Positions 6,961 to 7,834 of a stretch of DNA of 7,834 nt are shown piece by piece (within the stretch, counting starts at the first letter, position 1; each line of letters opens with the position of its first letter). A model generated the notes under the pieces. It saw only the letters and a list, made by a program, of their open reading frames with translations, was not told the DNA's origin and searched no databases. This DNA comes from Deltaproteobacteria bacterium (GTDB taxonomy: Bacteria; Desulfobacterota; Desulfobacteria; C00003060; C00003106), in NCBI GenBank assembly GCA_019314005.1, contig JAFDAE010000160.1:1-7834 (forward strand), in the 5' to 3' direction. Both the position numbers and the translations under genes were made by a program.

Positions 6961-7614
6961 ATGATAAAAGAAGGAAAGATCAACGCTATTAAAAGAGATC
7001 TCCATGAGTTTGCCGCTTTGGTAGAGCATATGATTGAGCGGAGTATAAAGGGCCTTATTTCAAAAGACAAAGCTCTGCTCACGGCTGTGATAGAAGAGGA
7101 CGAAGTAAAAGCGAACAGTTTTGAAACCACAATAGAAGAATTGTGTACCGTATTTATTGCTCAATTCCAACCTCAAGCCAAAAACCTGCGGACAATGCTT
7201 ATGATTTTAAAAATGAATAATGACTTGGAGCGGGTTGCAGACCATGCGGTGAATATCTCGGAAAGCAGCCTCTTTTTGATAGAGCGACCTCAGATAAAGC
7301 CGTATGTTGATTTGCCGAAAATGGCGGAAACAGTAATAGAGATGTTGAATGACAGTATTCATGGGTTTATTAATGAAGACGGTGTGCTTGCCAGAAGCGT
7401 ATGTAGGCGGGATGAGATCGCAGACGACCTGAAAGATAAGATTTTGAATGACCTCATCGCAATTATGACCCGAGACCCTTCCGTTATTGAACGTTCCGTG
7501 CATTTAATCAGGATCGTCAGAAACTTAGAACGCGTGGCTGACTTATCGACTAATCTTTGTGAAGATGTCGTATTTATGGTAGAGGGAAAGGTGATAAGGC
7601 ATCAGATAGCTTAG
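6961..7614 (+). CDS. phoU: Phosphate signalling protein PhoU
   Basis: PhoU is a cytoplasmic negative regulator that couples the Pst transporter to PhoR and damps the Pho response when phosphate is plentiful. From ATG 6961 it has 217 residues. It is all-helical, with the two PhoU repeats. Each repeat carries a metal-binding helix: NNDLERVADHAVNISE (86-101) and VRNLERVADLSTNLCED (186-202). The N-terminus (INAIKRDLHEFAALVEHMIERSIKGLI) and the EEDEVKANSFETTIEELC segment are typical. It follows pstB in the same direction across the 145-bp palindrome, so it is probably co-transcribed. No separate promoter is visible. It appears intact. Confidence 0.95.
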   Translation: MIKEGKINAIKRDLHEFAALVEHMIERSIKGLISKDKALLTAVIEEDEVKANSFETTIEELCTVFIAQFQPQAKNLRTMLMILKMNNDLERVADHAVNISESSLFLIERPQIKPYVDLPKMAETVIEMLNDSIHGFINEDGVLARSVCRRDEIADDLKDKILNDLIAIMTRDPSVIERSVHLIRIVRNLERVADLSTNLCEDVVFMVEGKVIRHQIA

Positions 7615-7834
7615 TATACCATAACAAGCAGTAGTAATTAGGAATACTTAAATAGGTATTCTATAAGCCCCACCTGGATATCACTTCCACCAAGCCGTCC
7701 TGCACATCCCCACCATCAAACATTCCGGAACATGTCTACTATCCTCGTTTGCTCACAGGTCAGGTGTATGTCAACACTACGGTTTTATAGCAAAAAGAGG
7801 CACTTGGGGATTGACATTTACAAAGTGGTAATGT
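7615..7834. other. Non-coding region downstream of phoU
   Basis: No convincing ORF or RNA gene is seen. GAATAC (7642-7647) and GTATTC (7656-7661) can pair around an 8-nt loop, but the stem is short, AT-rich and without a T-run, so it is a poor terminator. The stretch from about 7668 to 7760 is C-rich and featureless. The last bases hold a promoter-like element. Confidence 0.5.
7811..7834 (+). promoter_or_regulatory. Candidate -35 (TTGACA) with overlapping inverted repeat at window edge
   Basis: TTGACA at 7811-7816 is a perfect -35 consensus. A -10 at 17-bp spacing would begin at the last base, so it lies beyond the window. The overlapping ACATTTAC (7814-7821) and GGTAATGT (7827-7834) form an imperfect inverted repeat that could be an operator for the next gene. 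No regulated gene is visible, so this is tentative. Confidence 0.3.

Noticed and set aside
6783..7130. Small ORFs on both strands over the pstB-phoU gap
   Set aside because: They arise from the palindrome and from antisense phoU. They have no ribosome binding site and no independent family signal.
7642..7661. Rho-independent terminator after phoU
   Set aside because: The stem is only 6 bp, AT-rich and not followed by a T-run.

Overview
The window holds a phosphate-starvation (Pho) locus of a Gram-negative bacterium, with every gene on the + strand. In order it carries a PhoR-type sensor histidine kinase (5' end outside the window), an outer-membrane porin, pstS-pstC-pstA-pstB (the high-affinity phosphate ABC transporter) and phoU. 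The porin has a signal peptide and a C-terminal Phe, and PstS is periplasmic, so the cell has an outer membrane. AT-leaning intergenic DNA, a Porin_5-like porin and several decayed palindromic repeats fit Desulfobacterota, Nitrospirota or a similar environmental lineage. The phylum cannot be fixed from this sequence alone.

Layout: 1-1508 is the kinase, broken at the H-box. 1509-1875 is a long intergenic region with 11-bp-period TTAAC repeats (a candidate Pho box at 1514-1557) and a 169-bp element with terminal inverted repeats (1633-1801) lying inside a G-rich repeat. 1876-3109 is a porin broken in its middle. 3110-3290 is the pstS promoter region with a second TTAAC array. 3291-6803 is pstSCAB, tightly packed (gaps of 3 nt and 1 nt, then a 4-nt overlap). 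6802-6946 is a 145-bp concentric palindrome between pstB and phoU. 6961-7614 is phoU. 7615-7834 is non-coding and ends with a possible -35 element and operator.

Intended circuit, from established knowledge of these families: PhoU and the Pst transporter report phosphate supply to PhoR. PhoR phosphorylates a PhoB/PhoP regulator, presumably encoded upstream. The regulator binds direct repeats in front of Pho genes. The porin admits solute across the outer membrane, PstS binds phosphate, and PstCAB imports it using ATP.

The most notable observations are: (1) PhoR and the porin each carry an out-of-frame internal lesion, while pstSCAB and phoU are intact; (2) the two TTAAC arrays share an identical 16-mer and keep an 11-bp period; (3) two different palindromic, MITE-like elements have settled in this locus. 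I see no evidence of a wholly new system. The interest lies in a Pho regulon that looks partly decayed or partly mis-assembled.
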